Shown here in pieces: positions 19,168-27,689 of a stretch of DNA of 64,000 bases (its first letter is position 1; every line of letters starts with the position of its first letter). Position numbers and translations under genes: made by a program. The notes under the pieces were generated by a model. It was not told where the DNA came from. It was given only the letters and a program-made list of their open reading frames with translations, and ran no database searches. Source of the DNA: Calothrix sp. NIES-2098 (lineage in GTDB: Bacteria > Cyanobacteriota > Cyanobacteriia > Cyanobacteriales > Nostocaceae). The stretch is from NCBI GenBank assembly GCA_002368175.1, contig AP018172.1, forward strand, positions 1,486,001 through 1,550,000, given 5' to 3'.

Positions 19168-20922
19168 ATGTCATACTTGTCGCAAATTTGGAAGCGTTTA
19201 AGCAATTACGCGAGAGGTACAAAGTTACCAGAAACGCCACAGACAACATACCAGGAAGTTGAAGCAGTTTTGCATGAGGACAAAACTCCACAAGATTTAG
19301 ATAAAAACCATAGATGGTCTCAAGAGAATTTACAAGACTCTTTATTACCCCAACGGTTGCAAAAAAGGTTAGAAGAATGGGGAAAACCAGGAAATGGTTT
19401 GCCAGATCTCACAGGTGTAACGCCGAATACAGAGCATTTACCTTTAAGGTATCGCCAATTTTATGAAGAAATATACGATTTACTAGGTTATGGAGCGTTG
19501 ACACCAGACATAGTTCAACAAGTAATGAACTTGCTGATAGCTGGGAAGAAATTTCATCCCCTGCTGCTGTTCCAACGTCTGGAAGAATTTTATCGCCGCT
19601 GGTGTCAGAGTGAATTTCTCGATGCTGCACCTAGTGAGAACTTGCCTCAGAAAAAAATGTTAAGTATGCTAGCACAAAATATAGCGATCGGACTGAGACA
19701 AGTAGATATATATACAGGACTTAACGTATTAATTTTACTTTTGGAGTTACACCGCTACGCGCAAGGGCGAGCTGAACTTCAGCAGCTAATTACCTTTTAT
19801 CCATCGAGCCAACCGGATACAGACAGTTTTTTCACATCCCAACTACTGCGGATAATTAATTATAGCGATGCCATTGAAATTGGAAATTTTAGTAGCATCG
19901 TTGGAGAATTCTTGAAAGGTGGCAACTTTCGGGGTGCTTATTTAGGTAACGCCAACTTAGCGGGTGTCAACTTTAGCGGTGCCAACCTCAGTGGCGCTTA
20001 TTTAGGAGATGCTAACCTCATAGGAGCCAACTTTAGTAACGCTAACTTAGGTGGCGCAAACTTTGGAGATGCCAATCTCAGCGGTGCTAACTTCAACAAC
20101 GCCAACCTCAGCCGTGCCGACTTCAGCAGTGCTAATCTCAGCGGTGCTAACCTGAACCGCGCCGACCTCAGCCGCGCTAACCTCAGCAGTGCCGACCTCA
20201 GCAGCACCAACCTCAAAAATGCCAATCTCACCAGTGCCGACCTCAACAGCAGCAATCTCAAAGATGCCAAGCTCAACGGTGCTGACCTCAGTCATGCGAT
20301 CCTGTTCGGTGCCAACCTCAGCGAAGCCAAACTTAGCGGTATTAACCTCAGCCATGCCGACCTCTGCCGTGCAGACCTCAGCGGTGCTGACCTGAGCCGT
20401 GCTATTCTTAACGGCACCAACCTCAGCGACACAATTCTTTTCAGTACTAACCTCAGCGACGCTATTCTGGTTGCGGCAGACCTCAGCTATGCCAAACTCA
20501 ACGGTGCCAAGCTTAATTACGCCAAACTCAACGGCGCTATGTTCTTAGGCGCAGACCTCAGTGGTGTAGACCTGAGTGGTGTGGTGCTCAACGATGCCGA
20601 CCTCAGCGGCGTGCTGCTAAGTGAAGCCGACCTCAGTGGAGCCGACCTCAGCGATACTATGCTTTTCGGCACTGATCTCAGCTATGCCAATCTCAACTAC
20701 GCCAACCTCAGCGGTAGTAACCTGAGTGGTGCTTTACTCAACGGTGCAGATCTTAGCCACACAAATCTCAGCTACGCTATTTTGAGCAATGCAGATGTGA
20801 GCGAAGCCAACCTAGAACAAATGACCTGGGGTGAAACTCAGCAATGGGAAACTGTTCGGGGATTAGAGAAAGCAGTAAATGTGCCAGAAAAATTAAAGCA
20901 GCAGTTGGGATTGAGTTCCTAA
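19168..20922 (+). CDS. Pentapeptide-repeat protein with N-terminal helical domain
   Basis: 584 aa. Residues 1-235 form a non-repetitive, mainly helical domain. From about residue 249 to 550 there are some 60 uninterrupted A(D/N)LSx pentapeptides, predicting a long right-handed quadrilateral beta-helix. In the DNA this shows as a 15-base periodicity, typically GCCAACCTCAGCGGT. The short C-terminal cap EQMTWGETQQWETVRGLEKA is common in cyanobacterial members. It precedes the four small double-glycine peptides on the same strand by about 170 bases. Pentapeptide proteins such as Qnr and McbG mimic DNA and protect gyrase, so an immunity role is conceivable, but most cyanobacterial members have no known function. 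Confidence 0.88.
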   Translation: MSYLSQIWKRLSNYARGTKLPETPQTTYQEVEAVLHEDKTPQDLDKNHRWSQENLQDSLLPQRLQKRLEEWGKPGNGLPDLTGVTPNTEHLPLRYRQFYEEIYDLLGYGALTPDIVQQVMNLLIAGKKFHPLLLFQRLEEFYRRWCQSEFLDAAPSENLPQKKMLSMLAQNIAIGLRQVDIYTGLNVLILLLELHRYAQGRAELQQLITFYPSSQPDTDSFFTSQLLRIINYSDAIEIGNFSSIVGEFLKGGNFRGAYLGNANLAGVNFSGANLSGAYLGDANLIGANFSNANLGGANFGDANLSGANFNNANLSRADFSSANLSGANLNRADLSRANLSSADLSSTNLKNANLTSADLNSSNLKDAKLNGADLSHAILFGANLSEAKLSGINLSHADLCRADLSGADLSRAILNGTNLSDTILFSTNLSDAILVAADLSYAKLNGAKLNYAKLNGAMFLGADLSGVDLSGVVLNDADLSGVLLSEADLSGADLSDTMLFGTDLSYANLNYANLSGSNLSGALLNGADLSHTNLSYAILSNADVSEANLEQMTWGETQQWETVRGLEKAVNVPEKLKQQLGLSS

Positions 20923-21090
20923 AAGTGGAGATGCTAATAAGTTTTGCGGACAAAATCTTACCAGTATTGTCTAGAAAAATTGAATTGAAAACTTGAATTT
21001 GGAAGTGCGATCGCAAACGATGAAAGAAGGCCTTGGCAATTTACAGCTTCAGCCTATGCATAGCGCTAACTTAATGGAGGACTTTAGCAA

Positions 21091-21357
21091 ATGGCTAATA
21101 TCAGTATTCCCGACTTACATCTGAGCGATAACCAGAATCAATTGGATGAGCTAACCCCTAGCGAAATGAACAATTTAATGGGTGGTTCAATAACAATTAA
21201 CTTGCCAGTGAATAACAGTAACAAAGAATTCATGGATTTGTTTAAAGCTTTGAGCGATCCCAACGGCAAGCCAATAAACATTACCATTGGTACCAATTCT
21301 TCCTTATCGAATCCGTTGCCATCTAATCCTTTTGATAGAGCAGCCAATCCTTTCTAA
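21091..21357 (+). CDS. Double-glycine leader peptide, divergent member
   Basis: 88 aa, with GGAGG 11 bases before the ATG. The leader has the acidic pattern expected for C39-peptidase substrates: LDELTPSEMNNLMGG, with cleavage expected after Gly31-Gly32. The remaining 56 residues are Asn/Ser/Pro-rich (ITINLPVNNSN, TNSSLSNPLPSNPF) and contain no Cys. It shares the MANIxxxxL start with the three peptides downstream but not their core. It lies between the pentapeptide-repeat gene and a repeat-flanked segment. The probable fate is export by the C39 ABC transporter encoded at 32.7-35.8 kb; modification is unknown. Confidence 0.7.
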   Translation: MANISIPDLHLSDNQNQLDELTPSEMNNLMGGSITINLPVNNSNKEFMDLFKALSDPNGKPINITIGTNSSLSNPLPSNPFDRAANPF

Positions 21358-21390
21358 AATCAGAATCATAAATTCTTTTTGAAAGTGTAG

Positions 21391-21670
21391 GGTGGGCAAT
21401 GCCAGCCCTTTCAACACGAACAAATGAACTACTCAATCAAAGGCTGAAACCCGCTCCCAGACTGGGGCAACAAATGATGCTTCTAAGCTATCGAACTTGA
21501 TTATGCGATCGCACATCCAAAAACGGTCAATTTATTGCCTCTTGAATCGAGCATTTTTGTGCAGAATTGAGCGTGAGTTTGATTGTGTAAGGGTTGAGGG
21601 GGCGTGTATTGTTTGCAGAAAATCTAGTACAAATGAACGCGTTGAAAGGGCTGGGTGGGCAATGCCCACC
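21391..21670. mobile_element. Candidate MITE-like segment with terminal inverted repeats
   Basis: The left end (21391-21418) reads GGTGGGCAATGCC then AGCCCTTTCAACACG. The right end (21639-21670) is its inverted counterpart, reading on the other strand GGTGGGCATTGCCCACC then CAGCCCTTTCAACGCG. Between them are about 220 bases without a convincing gene. Size and terminal inverted repeats suggest a non-autonomous element or paired dispersed repeats. A related GGTGGGCATTGCCC palindrome sits at 32491. No transposase is present. Confidence 0.45.
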
Positions 21671-22211
21671 TTACTATGTCGTATATTTGAAAAATAGAAT
21701 ATTAATATATATTTTTAAAATTTACATGGTTTTTTGACTTATGAAATTCGCTTAAATATTACGTATTTTTTTGATTAACTATAAATGCTGGTATTTATTT
21801 GTAGTGGACTGACACAGCTAATTTAGTGCTTTATGGCATAAAACAGAATTCCTAATCTATTTAACGCAATACGGTTCAGATTGCTATTTTAAACTAAGTT
21901 CAATTCATCTACGAACTGTAATATTAACATATTAATAAAATTATTGTTCTATACAAAGATAGGTTTTGAATTCTAAAATAGCATAAGTATTATACTTTTT
22001 ATATATTAGCAAACTATAACTTTTGATAGAGATATATTTCAACTAAAAAATCAATTTAACGAAGAAGACATAAGTGTTATTTTTATGTCTATTCAGCCAA
22101 GTTTATTGACTTGATTTTTGAATTTTCCTGGCTAAGAATAGCAAGTGTAAGGTTAAGCAAATGAATCTTACACATACATAGAAATCCAATAATTTCCCAG
22201 GAGAACAAACA
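21671..22211. promoter_or_regulatory. AT-rich leader region before precursor genes
   Basis: 540 very AT-rich bases precede the first of the paralogous precursor genes. No ORF of interest was seen. It probably contains the promoter for the precursor/kinase/HopA1 operon; no specific operator could be identified. Confidence 0.35.
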
Positions 22212-22517
22212 ATGGCTAATATCAAAGTTTCTGAACTGAGTCCTGCTGGTTCTGAATTATTCCAAGATTCTGAAAGCTTTTTAAGCGACTTGAATGATAT
22301 AGATACCACATCAGTTCATGGTGGTGAAGGTGCTAATTTAGTTCCATATTTGCAGTTCGGTGCCAAGCTACTTGAATACAGTGTAGTTGGACTTGGTATC
22401 ACTACAATTGCATCTTTAGTAGGAACATTTAGCAGTACTGGTACTGGCATTGGTGGCGGCGGCAGTGGTTCTGGTGGTGGCAGTGGTTCTGGCAGTGGAA
22501 GTATTACCATCGGTTAA
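22212..22517 (+). CDS. Double-glycine precursor peptide A (Gly/Ser-rich tail)
   Basis: 101 aa; AGGAG lies 11 bases before the ATG. The leader (residues 1-38) is acidic and ends in VHGG, with cleavage expected after Gly37-Gly38. The core has a hydrophobic segment around residues 54-72 (LLEYSVVGLGITTIASLV) that could span a membrane, followed by a 25-residue Gly/Ser/Thr tail. There is no Cys, so lanthionine rings cannot form; many Ser/Thr remain as possible phosphorylation or dehydration sites. It is nearly identical to the next gene through residue 76. It belongs with the kinase and HopA1 genes downstream. Confidence 0.8.
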   Translation: MANIKVSELSPAGSELFQDSESFLSDLNDIDTTSVHGGEGANLVPYLQFGAKLLEYSVVGLGITTIASLVGTFSSTGTGIGGGGSGSGGGSGSGSGSITIG

Positions 22518-22582
22518 GTTTTTGTTGCTGATTATATAGTATTAACTCAACAAAAGCTGAATCTCGATTGGGATGAATAACT

Positions 22583-22615
22583 AGCAGGATGAAGTCATCA
22601 AAGGCTTGATCCTGC
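22583..22615 (+). terminator. Hairpin after precursor A
   Basis: AGCAGGATGAAG pairs imperfectly with CTTGATCCTGCC. A closely related palindrome follows the second precursor gene. It probably attenuates or stabilises the abundant precursor transcripts relative to the downstream enzyme genes; no strong T-run follows. Confidence 0.45.
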
Positions 22616-22675
22616 CTTGACAAACTAATAGTTTTACCCAAGAAAATCAGTAATTAATTTCTCAGGAGAACAACA

Positions 22676-22954
22676 ATGGCTAATATCAAAGTTTCTGAAC
22701 TACGTCCTGCTGGCTCTGAATTCTTCCAAGATTCTGAAAGCTTTTTGAATGACCTAAACGATATGGACACCACATCAGTTCATGGTGGTGAAGGTACTAA
22801 TTTAGTTCCATATTTGCAGTTCGGTGCCAAGCTACTTGAATACAGTGTAGTTGGACTTGGTATCACTACAATTACATCTTTAGTAGGAACCTTTAGCAGT
22901 ACTGGTACTGGTATTGGTAGCGGTTCTGGCAGTGGTGGCAGCACTGGTGTCTAA
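22676..22954 (+). CDS. Double-glycine precursor peptide B (paralogue of A)
   Basis: 92 aa; AGGAG precedes the ATG by 10 bases. Residues 1-80 differ from precursor A at only a handful of positions, while the tail is shorter (GSGSGSGGSTGV). The leader again ends VHGG at residues 37-38. The DNA upstream of both genes is also similar, pointing to a recent tandem duplication that included the ribosome-binding site and the following hairpin. There is no Cys. The hydrophobic segment is retained. The variation concentrated in the Gly/Ser tail suggests the tail tolerates or favours length change. Confidence 0.8.
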   Translation: MANIKVSELRPAGSEFFQDSESFLNDLNDMDTTSVHGGEGTNLVPYLQFGAKLLEYSVVGLGITTITSLVGTFSSTGTGIGSGSGSGGSTGV

Positions 22955-23022
22955 CTTCTAGTTGCTGATTACATAGTATTAAATCAACAAAAGCTAAATC
23001 CCTATCGGGATAAGTAATTAGC

Positions 23023-23050
23023 AGGATGAAGCCTTTAAAGGCTTCATCCT
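23023..23050 (+). terminator. Perfect 28-base palindrome after precursor B
   Basis: The arms AGGATGAAGCCTTT and AAAGGCTTCATCCT are exact complements. It sits 69 bases after the precursor B stop, in the same place as the hairpin after precursor A. It could be a partial terminator or an mRNA-processing/stability element. Confidence 0.5.
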
Positions 23051-23080
23051 ACCAAAACCAATAATTTTTTAACCCCGACA

Positions 23081-23359
23081 ATGACTAGGATCGTAATTTC
23101 TGATTTGCACCATAATAGCTCTAACTTAATAGTTAATGCTGAGAGCTTTATCGAAGATATAAATGAAACAGAATCCATGTTTATACATGGTGGTGATGGC
23201 TACGCATTTAGAGAGTTTCTTAACTTTGGTGTTAAGGTTTTGGAGTATGCATTAATTGGGTTTGCAATTTTTAGTATTGTCTCTCTAGTGCAATCTTTCC
23301 TTGCTCCTCGACAAAACCAAGCTAACTTATTTCCCTCTATAAATCCGCCTATAGGTTAA
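23081..23359 (+). CDS. Double-glycine precursor peptide C (divergent)
   Basis: 92 aa; only a weak ribosome-binding site is seen. It keeps the frame of precursors A and B: acidic leader with AESFIEDINE, IHGG at residues 37-38, then an acidic residue and Gly (HGGDG, against HGGEG in A and B). A hydrophobic segment follows, FGVKVLEYALIGFAIFSIV. The tail is different (APRQNQANLFPSINPPIG), without the Gly/Ser run, and has no Cys. The conserved HGG(E/D)G and FGxKxLEY motifs across three divergent copies suggest they are recognised by the peptidase or modifying enzymes. It is followed by a clear hairpin with a T-rich tail. Confidence 0.75.
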   Translation: MTRIVISDLHHNSSNLIVNAESFIEDINETESMFIHGGDGYAFREFLNFGVKVLEYALIGFAIFSIVSLVQSFLAPRQNQANLFPSINPPIG

Positions 23360-23387
23360 AGTTTGATTCTCAAAGACAACAACAGTG

Positions 23388-23460
23388 CCTGTTATCGGTT
23401 AGTTACTGATAATTACATCAGTATTTAACCGCATAACCGATAGCAGGTTTTATTATTTTA
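23388..23460 (+). terminator. Terminator-like hairpin after precursor C
   Basis: CCTGTTATCGGTTA (23388-23401) pairs with TAACCGATAGCAGG (23434-23447), one wobble, followed by TTTTATTATTTTA. An inner stem ACTGAT/ATCAGT lengthens the structure. This separates the precursor genes from the modification genes and would let precursors be made in excess. Confidence 0.6.
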
Positions 23461-23641
23461 CTACCAAAATAGAAAAAATTTTATATTGGTTAGTATATCA
23501 AATACTAACCAAAGTAAATTATTAATATAATATTGTTTTTTTATTTTTGCAATATATATCTTTAGTATTTTGCCTTATATGCAGATTTTGATGGGCACTT
23601 CTTACCCTGCTAATTACTAAAAATTCAAAAACCTTAAAGCT

Positions 23642-24820
23642 ATGAGATTTATCTTAAGTCCTCAAAATGTTTTTGGCTACTTGATTGACAGAGAAATTTG
23701 TACTCTTGAACAGCAAGAGATGAGTAATATTGAAATTAAACCTGCTAAAAATTTCAACTTGTTGCTGACATTGCCAACAGAACAAAAGCTGTTAATCAAA
23801 CAAGAACGACAAAAAAAACAAGAAAAAACTGCGGATGAATTTTATAGAGAGTGGCAAATTCAAAGTATCTTACGAAAAATGCCCGAATTTAGCCATTTAG
23901 TTTCCTCGTTGTCAGAGCCTATTTATTTTGATGCAGAAAATTCCATTATTGTTTTTAATTATCTGGATCGATATCGCGATTTGGCTGAGTTCTATACTAA
24001 AGAGAATATCTTCCCTCTAGAAATAGCAGCCACTATTGGAGCTACTTTAGGTTCTATTCACCAACTGACGATAAACAGTTCAAAATATCAAGAATTACTG
24101 CCTTCAGAGATATTCGTTCACGATGATTTGCAGCTAATTCTCAGTGTTGAACGCTTAACTCCAGAAGTTGCTAGCTCCCTTTCTGCGGATGCGCTTAAAT
24201 TCTTTGCACTCTATCAGCGCTACGATAGCTTAAGAGAGGCGATCGCACAATTAATAAAATCTATAGAACCTTGTTGTCTTAGCCATAACGATCTGAAGCT
24301 TAATAATATCTTACTAGATAATAGTTGGCAAGAAACGATTTCCCAAAAATTACCATCCGCGAATAGTATTATTCGCCTAATTGATTGGGAAAAAGCAACT
24401 TGGGGAGACCCAGCCTACGATTTAGGAATCCTTATTTCCAGCTATCTCCAAGCATGGCTACTAAGTTTAATAACTAATAAAACCATTAGTTTAGAAGAAT
24501 CATTAAACTTAGCTAAAACTCCTTTGGAATTAGTTCAGCCTTCTATTACTACATTGACGAGAGCTTATTTGCATAAATTTCCAGATATCTTAAAGCTACG
24601 TCCAAATTTTTTACAGCAAGTCGTGCAATTCGCTGGTCTTGGTTTGGTATTAACTATTCTGTCAATTATCCAACACCAAAAAACCTTTAGTAATCAGGGT
24701 ATATGTATGCTTCAGGTAGCGAAGAGTTTGTTGTGTCGTCCGGAACAATCAATCCCGACAGTATTTGGTGTCACAGCTATGGAACTAACTCATCGTCCAG
24801 CTTTATATGCAGTTAAGTAA
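23642..24820 (+). CDS. APH-type phosphotransferase (LanK-like kinase of class V RiPP type)
   Basis: 392 aa. The aminoglycoside/choline kinase fold is visible. The catalytic motif LSHNDLKLNNILLD (about residue 215) carries the base Asp and metal-binding Asn. LIDWEKATWGDPAYDLG (about residue 247) carries the second metal Asp. The region LLIKQERQKKQEK may supply the ATP-binding Lys. Both key acidic residues are kept, so it is probably active. It is followed after 22 bases by a HopA1-family gene and preceded by double-glycine precursors. That pairing is the hallmark of class V lanthipeptide synthetases, where an APH-like kinase phosphorylates Ser/Thr of the precursor. The role here is inferred from that. 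Confidence 0.75.
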   Translation: MRFILSPQNVFGYLIDREICTLEQQEMSNIEIKPAKNFNLLLTLPTEQKLLIKQERQKKQEKTADEFYREWQIQSILRKMPEFSHLVSSLSEPIYFDAENSIIVFNYLDRYRDLAEFYTKENIFPLEIAATIGATLGSIHQLTINSSKYQELLPSEIFVHDDLQLILSVERLTPEVASSLSADALKFFALYQRYDSLREAIAQLIKSIEPCCLSHNDLKLNNILLDNSWQETISQKLPSANSIIRLIDWEKATWGDPAYDLGILISSYLQAWLLSLITNKTISLEESLNLAKTPLELVQPSITTLTRAYLHKFPDILKLRPNFLQQVVQFAGLGLVLTILSIIQHQKTFSNQGICMLQVAKSLLCRPEQSIPTVFGVTAMELTHRPALYAVK

Positions 24821-24842
24821 TATTATTTATAGGCAGACAATT

Positions 24843-25961
24843 ATGCAATTGTTAGATTTGCTTCCACAGCAATTGTTAAATTATTCCACAAAGCAATTAT
24901 TAGCTACTCTACAGGATATTGCTAGCAAAGTGGAAATTCAATCGAACTTTTGTATTTCTCATCCAGATTACAAATTTTTAGAATTATCAGATGAGGTCAT
25001 TAGCCGCTTTCAGCAATTACCATTACCTTTACAGTCCAAGGTTTTGCGATCGCAGTTAACTAGTTTTCTCTACCATATCTACTATAATGGTGCTTTCCGA
25101 AATATTCTCGCTGTGAATGCCAAAGAAATTGATACTATAATGCTCCAGAATTTAGAAAATAATACTTATTTGGGAATAGATGTTGATTTTTCCGATCGCT
25201 TGGAATCAGCTAATAGTGGTAAAGGCTACTTTGATGAAGGTTGGCAAGTACTGAAAGTAGAGAGTGACGGAACTTTAGCGGTAAAAAAAGGAGAGTTAAC
25301 TTTACATATACAACGCGATCGCCATCTTCATTCTCAACAAGTTAATGCAACTATTGGCGATGTGGTAGCAATTAAAATGCCTCCTTATTTAACCCAAAAT
25401 GGATTTTATCTAGCAGTTGGCAATTTAGGACAGTATAGTACTGTACATCAAGGACGCGATCGCCAACTAGTACGCGTCTACTTCAATTTAAGCCCTGAGG
25501 GTGCAGTTGCAGTTATGCATAGCCTCACACGACAACTGAACAAAATTCCGATTCCTTTTACTTTTAAGGCGCTATACAATCCTGTTAGCTACGATCGCTA
25601 TGATACAGCAGTACTCTACATTGAAAAAGGCTACTATGCAAACCTTTGGCCAGTGCTAAAGTCTGTTTATGCAGAGCATCAGTATCATTTTGGCGAAGAA
25701 GTACCTCTATTTACAAAATTGTTAGCACCGGGACTTGGTTTAGCAGAGGAACCTAACAGCAAGTTTGCAGAGAAAGAAAGTTTTGGATTAAACCGTTGTC
25801 AAATTGTTACCAATGGATTGCTAGAAGCATGGGAACAAGGAAACGAGTCAGCAGAAAATCGGATGCTATTAATTCTCAAGCATTTTGCCCAACAGCAAAT
25901 TGAATTAAAACGTCCTTACATCAATCCTGGCTCCGAAGATGTCTATACCACATTAGAGTAA
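24843..25961 (+). CDS. HopA1-family protein (LanY-like phospho-Ser/Thr lyase candidate)
   Basis: 372 aa from the ATG at 24843; an in-frame ATG at 24807 overlaps the kinase stop. The C-terminal half shows the HopA1-family pattern: VRVYFNLSPEGAVAVM, then IPFTFKALYNPVSYDRYDTA, then VLYIEKGYYANLWPVL. Members in class V lanthipeptide clusters act as lyases that remove phosphate from phospho-Ser/Thr to give dehydroamino acids. The invariant Lys in TFKALYNP is present. The N-terminal 130 residues are helical and less conserved. It is tightly linked to the kinase, so the two likely act in sequence on the nearby precursors. Because the precursors lack Cys, dehydration without ring formation is the expected outcome, if any. 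Confidence 0.75.
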   Translation: MQLLDLLPQQLLNYSTKQLLATLQDIASKVEIQSNFCISHPDYKFLELSDEVISRFQQLPLPLQSKVLRSQLTSFLYHIYYNGAFRNILAVNAKEIDTIMLQNLENNTYLGIDVDFSDRLESANSGKGYFDEGWQVLKVESDGTLAVKKGELTLHIQRDRHLHSQQVNATIGDVVAIKMPPYLTQNGFYLAVGNLGQYSTVHQGRDRQLVRVYFNLSPEGAVAVMHSLTRQLNKIPIPFTFKALYNPVSYDRYDTAVLYIEKGYYANLWPVLKSVYAEHQYHFGEEVPLFTKLLAPGLGLAEEPNSKFAEKESFGLNRCQIVTNGLLEAWEQGNESAENRMLLILKHFAQQQIELKRPYINPGSEDVYTTLE

Positions 25962-26201
25962 TCAAGATTGCTAATTGCAAAGATCCCCTCCAATATCATT
26001 GCAAGCAACAAGGGTGCAGTACGATCCACACCAGGCGCTTTTCAAAGTATAAATGTCCTCAAGACAACTTTGCGATCGCCTGTTTTCTTTATCCCTAAAT
26101 AAATCCTTGGGTTCATACTGCTCCCGTAACAAAAATCTCTTCTCCATCAGCGCGGTGCCTTCAATTCATGGGCAGGCAGCCAGCAGGCGAGCCAATCAGG
26201 C

Positions 26202-27041
26202 TTACAGCGTGGGAAGCACGCGGGGACGAGATCCGGTCGGGAAAGCTGCGTCGATTCGATCGAGTTCGGTTTGGGTCAGATTGAGTTCCCCAGCTCCCGC
26301 GTTTTCAGCGGCGTGTTCGGGGTTGGATGCTTTGGGGATTGCAAAGAGCGAGGAACGCCGCACCAGAAATCGGAGCGCGACTTGGCGAGGGGTGGCGTTA
26401 TGGGCGGCGGCGATTTCCTGTAGTACGCGACCTGCGGTTGTGCGCGAGCTGGGAAAATCCCCATGACCGAACGGGCTGTATGCGACTACGGCGACCCCAT
26501 GCTTCTCACACCAGGGGATCACAGCATGTTCGATCGCTCTCTCTTTCAAATGGTAAAGGACTTGATTGCAGACGAGAGAACCCTCGCCAGCGATCTTCTG
26601 GACTGCTTCAAGGTCAGGCACATCGAAGTTGCTCACGCCCCAGCAGAGAATCTTCCCTTCATGCTGAAGCTGCTCGAAGGCAGCGATCGTCTCCTCCAGT
26701 GGGTGTTGACCGCGCCAGTGCAACAGATAACAGTCCAGCCGATCGGTATGAAGTCGAGCGAGGGATTTCTCGCAGGCTACGATCGTCCCTCTGCGAGAAG
26801 CATTTCCAGGAAGAACCTTGGAAACCAGGAAAACCCGATCGCGTCGTCCAGCGATCGCCTCGGCGACTACCTCCTCGGCGCTACCGTACATCTCGGCTGT
26901 GTCGATATGGGTCATGCCGAGATCGAGTCCTTGGCGCAAAGCAGCGATCGCAGAGGCGCGGTCACCGTTGTCGATGTACCAGGTTCCTTGACCGATCGCT
27001 GCCACCTCGCGCTGCGTGGAACCAAATCGATGCTGTTCCAT
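26202..27041 (-). CDS. Aldo/keto reductase
   Basis: 279 aa. The NADPH-dependent AKR barrel is recognisable with its catalytic tetrad: Asp in HIDTAEMYG, Tyr in the same motif, Lys in FLVSKVLPGN, and His in CYLLHWRGQHP. The cofactor end VAYSPFGHG and AIPKASNPEHAAENA are typical. The gene is the most distal of four leftward genes (SRPBCC, Zn-alcohol dehydrogenase, DJ-1/PfpI, AKR) that look like an aldehyde/oxidative-stress operon. Its sequence appears more GC-rich than the surrounding RiPP genes, which hints at separate acquisition. The substrate is unknown. Confidence 0.88.
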   Translation of the reverse strand: MEQHRFGSTQREVAAIGQGTWYIDNGDRASAIAALRQGLDLGMTHIDTAEMYGSAEEVVAEAIAGRRDRVFLVSKVLPGNASRRGTIVACEKSLARLHTDRLDCYLLHWRGQHPLEETIAAFEQLQHEGKILCWGVSNFDVPDLEAVQKIAGEGSLVCNQVLYHLKERAIEHAVIPWCEKHGVAVVAYSPFGHGDFPSSRTTAGRVLQEIAAAHNATPRQVALRFLVRRSSLFAIPKASNPEHAAENAGAGELNLTQTELDRIDAAFPTGSRPRVLPTL

Positions 27042-27071
27042 ACCTGTCCTCCTGATTAACGCTCCGAGTTC

Positions 27072-27635
27072 TCACACTATCTGCCGTACCTGCCCTGCAT
27101 GGCTGAACAGCTCGATCATTTCCCGGTTGAAGGCTGGGATGTCGTCTGGCTTGCGGCTCGACACGAGGTTGTTATCAACTACAACTTCCCGATCTACCCA
27201 CTGGGCACCTGCGTTCTGGAGATCGGTCTTGAGCGACGGCCACGAGGCGATCCGCCGTCCGCGCACCACATCTGCCTCGATCAGAGTCCAAGGTCCGTGG
27301 CAGATCGCCGCTACCGGCTTGTCAGTATCGAAGAAGGACTTTATAAACTCGATCGCCTTAGCTTGAGTCCGAAGTTGATCTGGATTGGCAACACCACCGG
27401 GAAGCAGGAGGGCATCATAGTCGGCTGGATTTACTCGATCGAGGGGGACATCTACCGGGAAAAAATCCCCTTTGTCAAAATGGTTCCAGCCCTGAACGCG
27501 ATCGCTCTTCGGTGAAATGATGTGGGTTTGAGCACCTGCTGACTCAAGGGCTTGCTTGGGTTGAGTCATTTCAACTTGCTCAAAGCCATCTGTAACCAGA
27601 ATGGCAACTTTCTTATTTGTAAGTTCTTCTGTCAT
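27072..27635 (-). CDS. DJ-1/PfpI family type 1 glutamine amidotransferase-like protein
   Basis: 187 aa, full family length. It begins with KVAILVTDGFEQVEM and has the nucleophile elbow AAICHGPWTLIEADVV with the Cys followed by His, typical of PfpI/YhbO-type proteins acting on glyoxal-modified or damaged substrates. VDREVVVDNNLVSSRKPDD is the usual C-terminal motif. It lies 30 bases from the aldo/keto reductase and 54 bases from the dehydrogenase, all on one strand. A role in reactive-carbonyl defence fits the neighbours but is inferred. Confidence 0.88.
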   Translation of the reverse strand: MTEELTNKKVAILVTDGFEQVEMTQPKQALESAGAQTHIISPKSDRVQGWNHFDKGDFFPVDVPLDRVNPADYDALLLPGGVANPDQLRTQAKAIEFIKSFFDTDKPVAAICHGPWTLIEADVVRGRRIASWPSLKTDLQNAGAQWVDREVVVDNNLVSSRKPDDIPAFNREMIELFSHAGQVRQIV

Positions 27636-27689
27636 CTCTACCTCCTAAAGTGTTGGCTAGACTTGGTTTTTTCGTGTTCTTGTGGGGTT

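Noticed and set aside
19998..20355. Leftward open frames within the pentapeptide-repeat gene
   Set aside because: The 15-base repeat gives repetitive antisense frames automatically; no start context or motif.
21497..21697. 66-aa frame in the MITE-like segment
   Set aside because: It crosses the terminal repeat and has no coding character.
22212..23359. Standard lanthipeptide precursors
   Set aside because: No Cys in any core, so lanthionine rings are impossible.
26327..27059. Long rightward open frames (198 and 242 aa) opposite the aldo/keto reductase
   Set aside because: They are antisense to a gene with clear catalytic motifs, have Arg/Ser-rich composition and no recognisable domain, so they are shadows.
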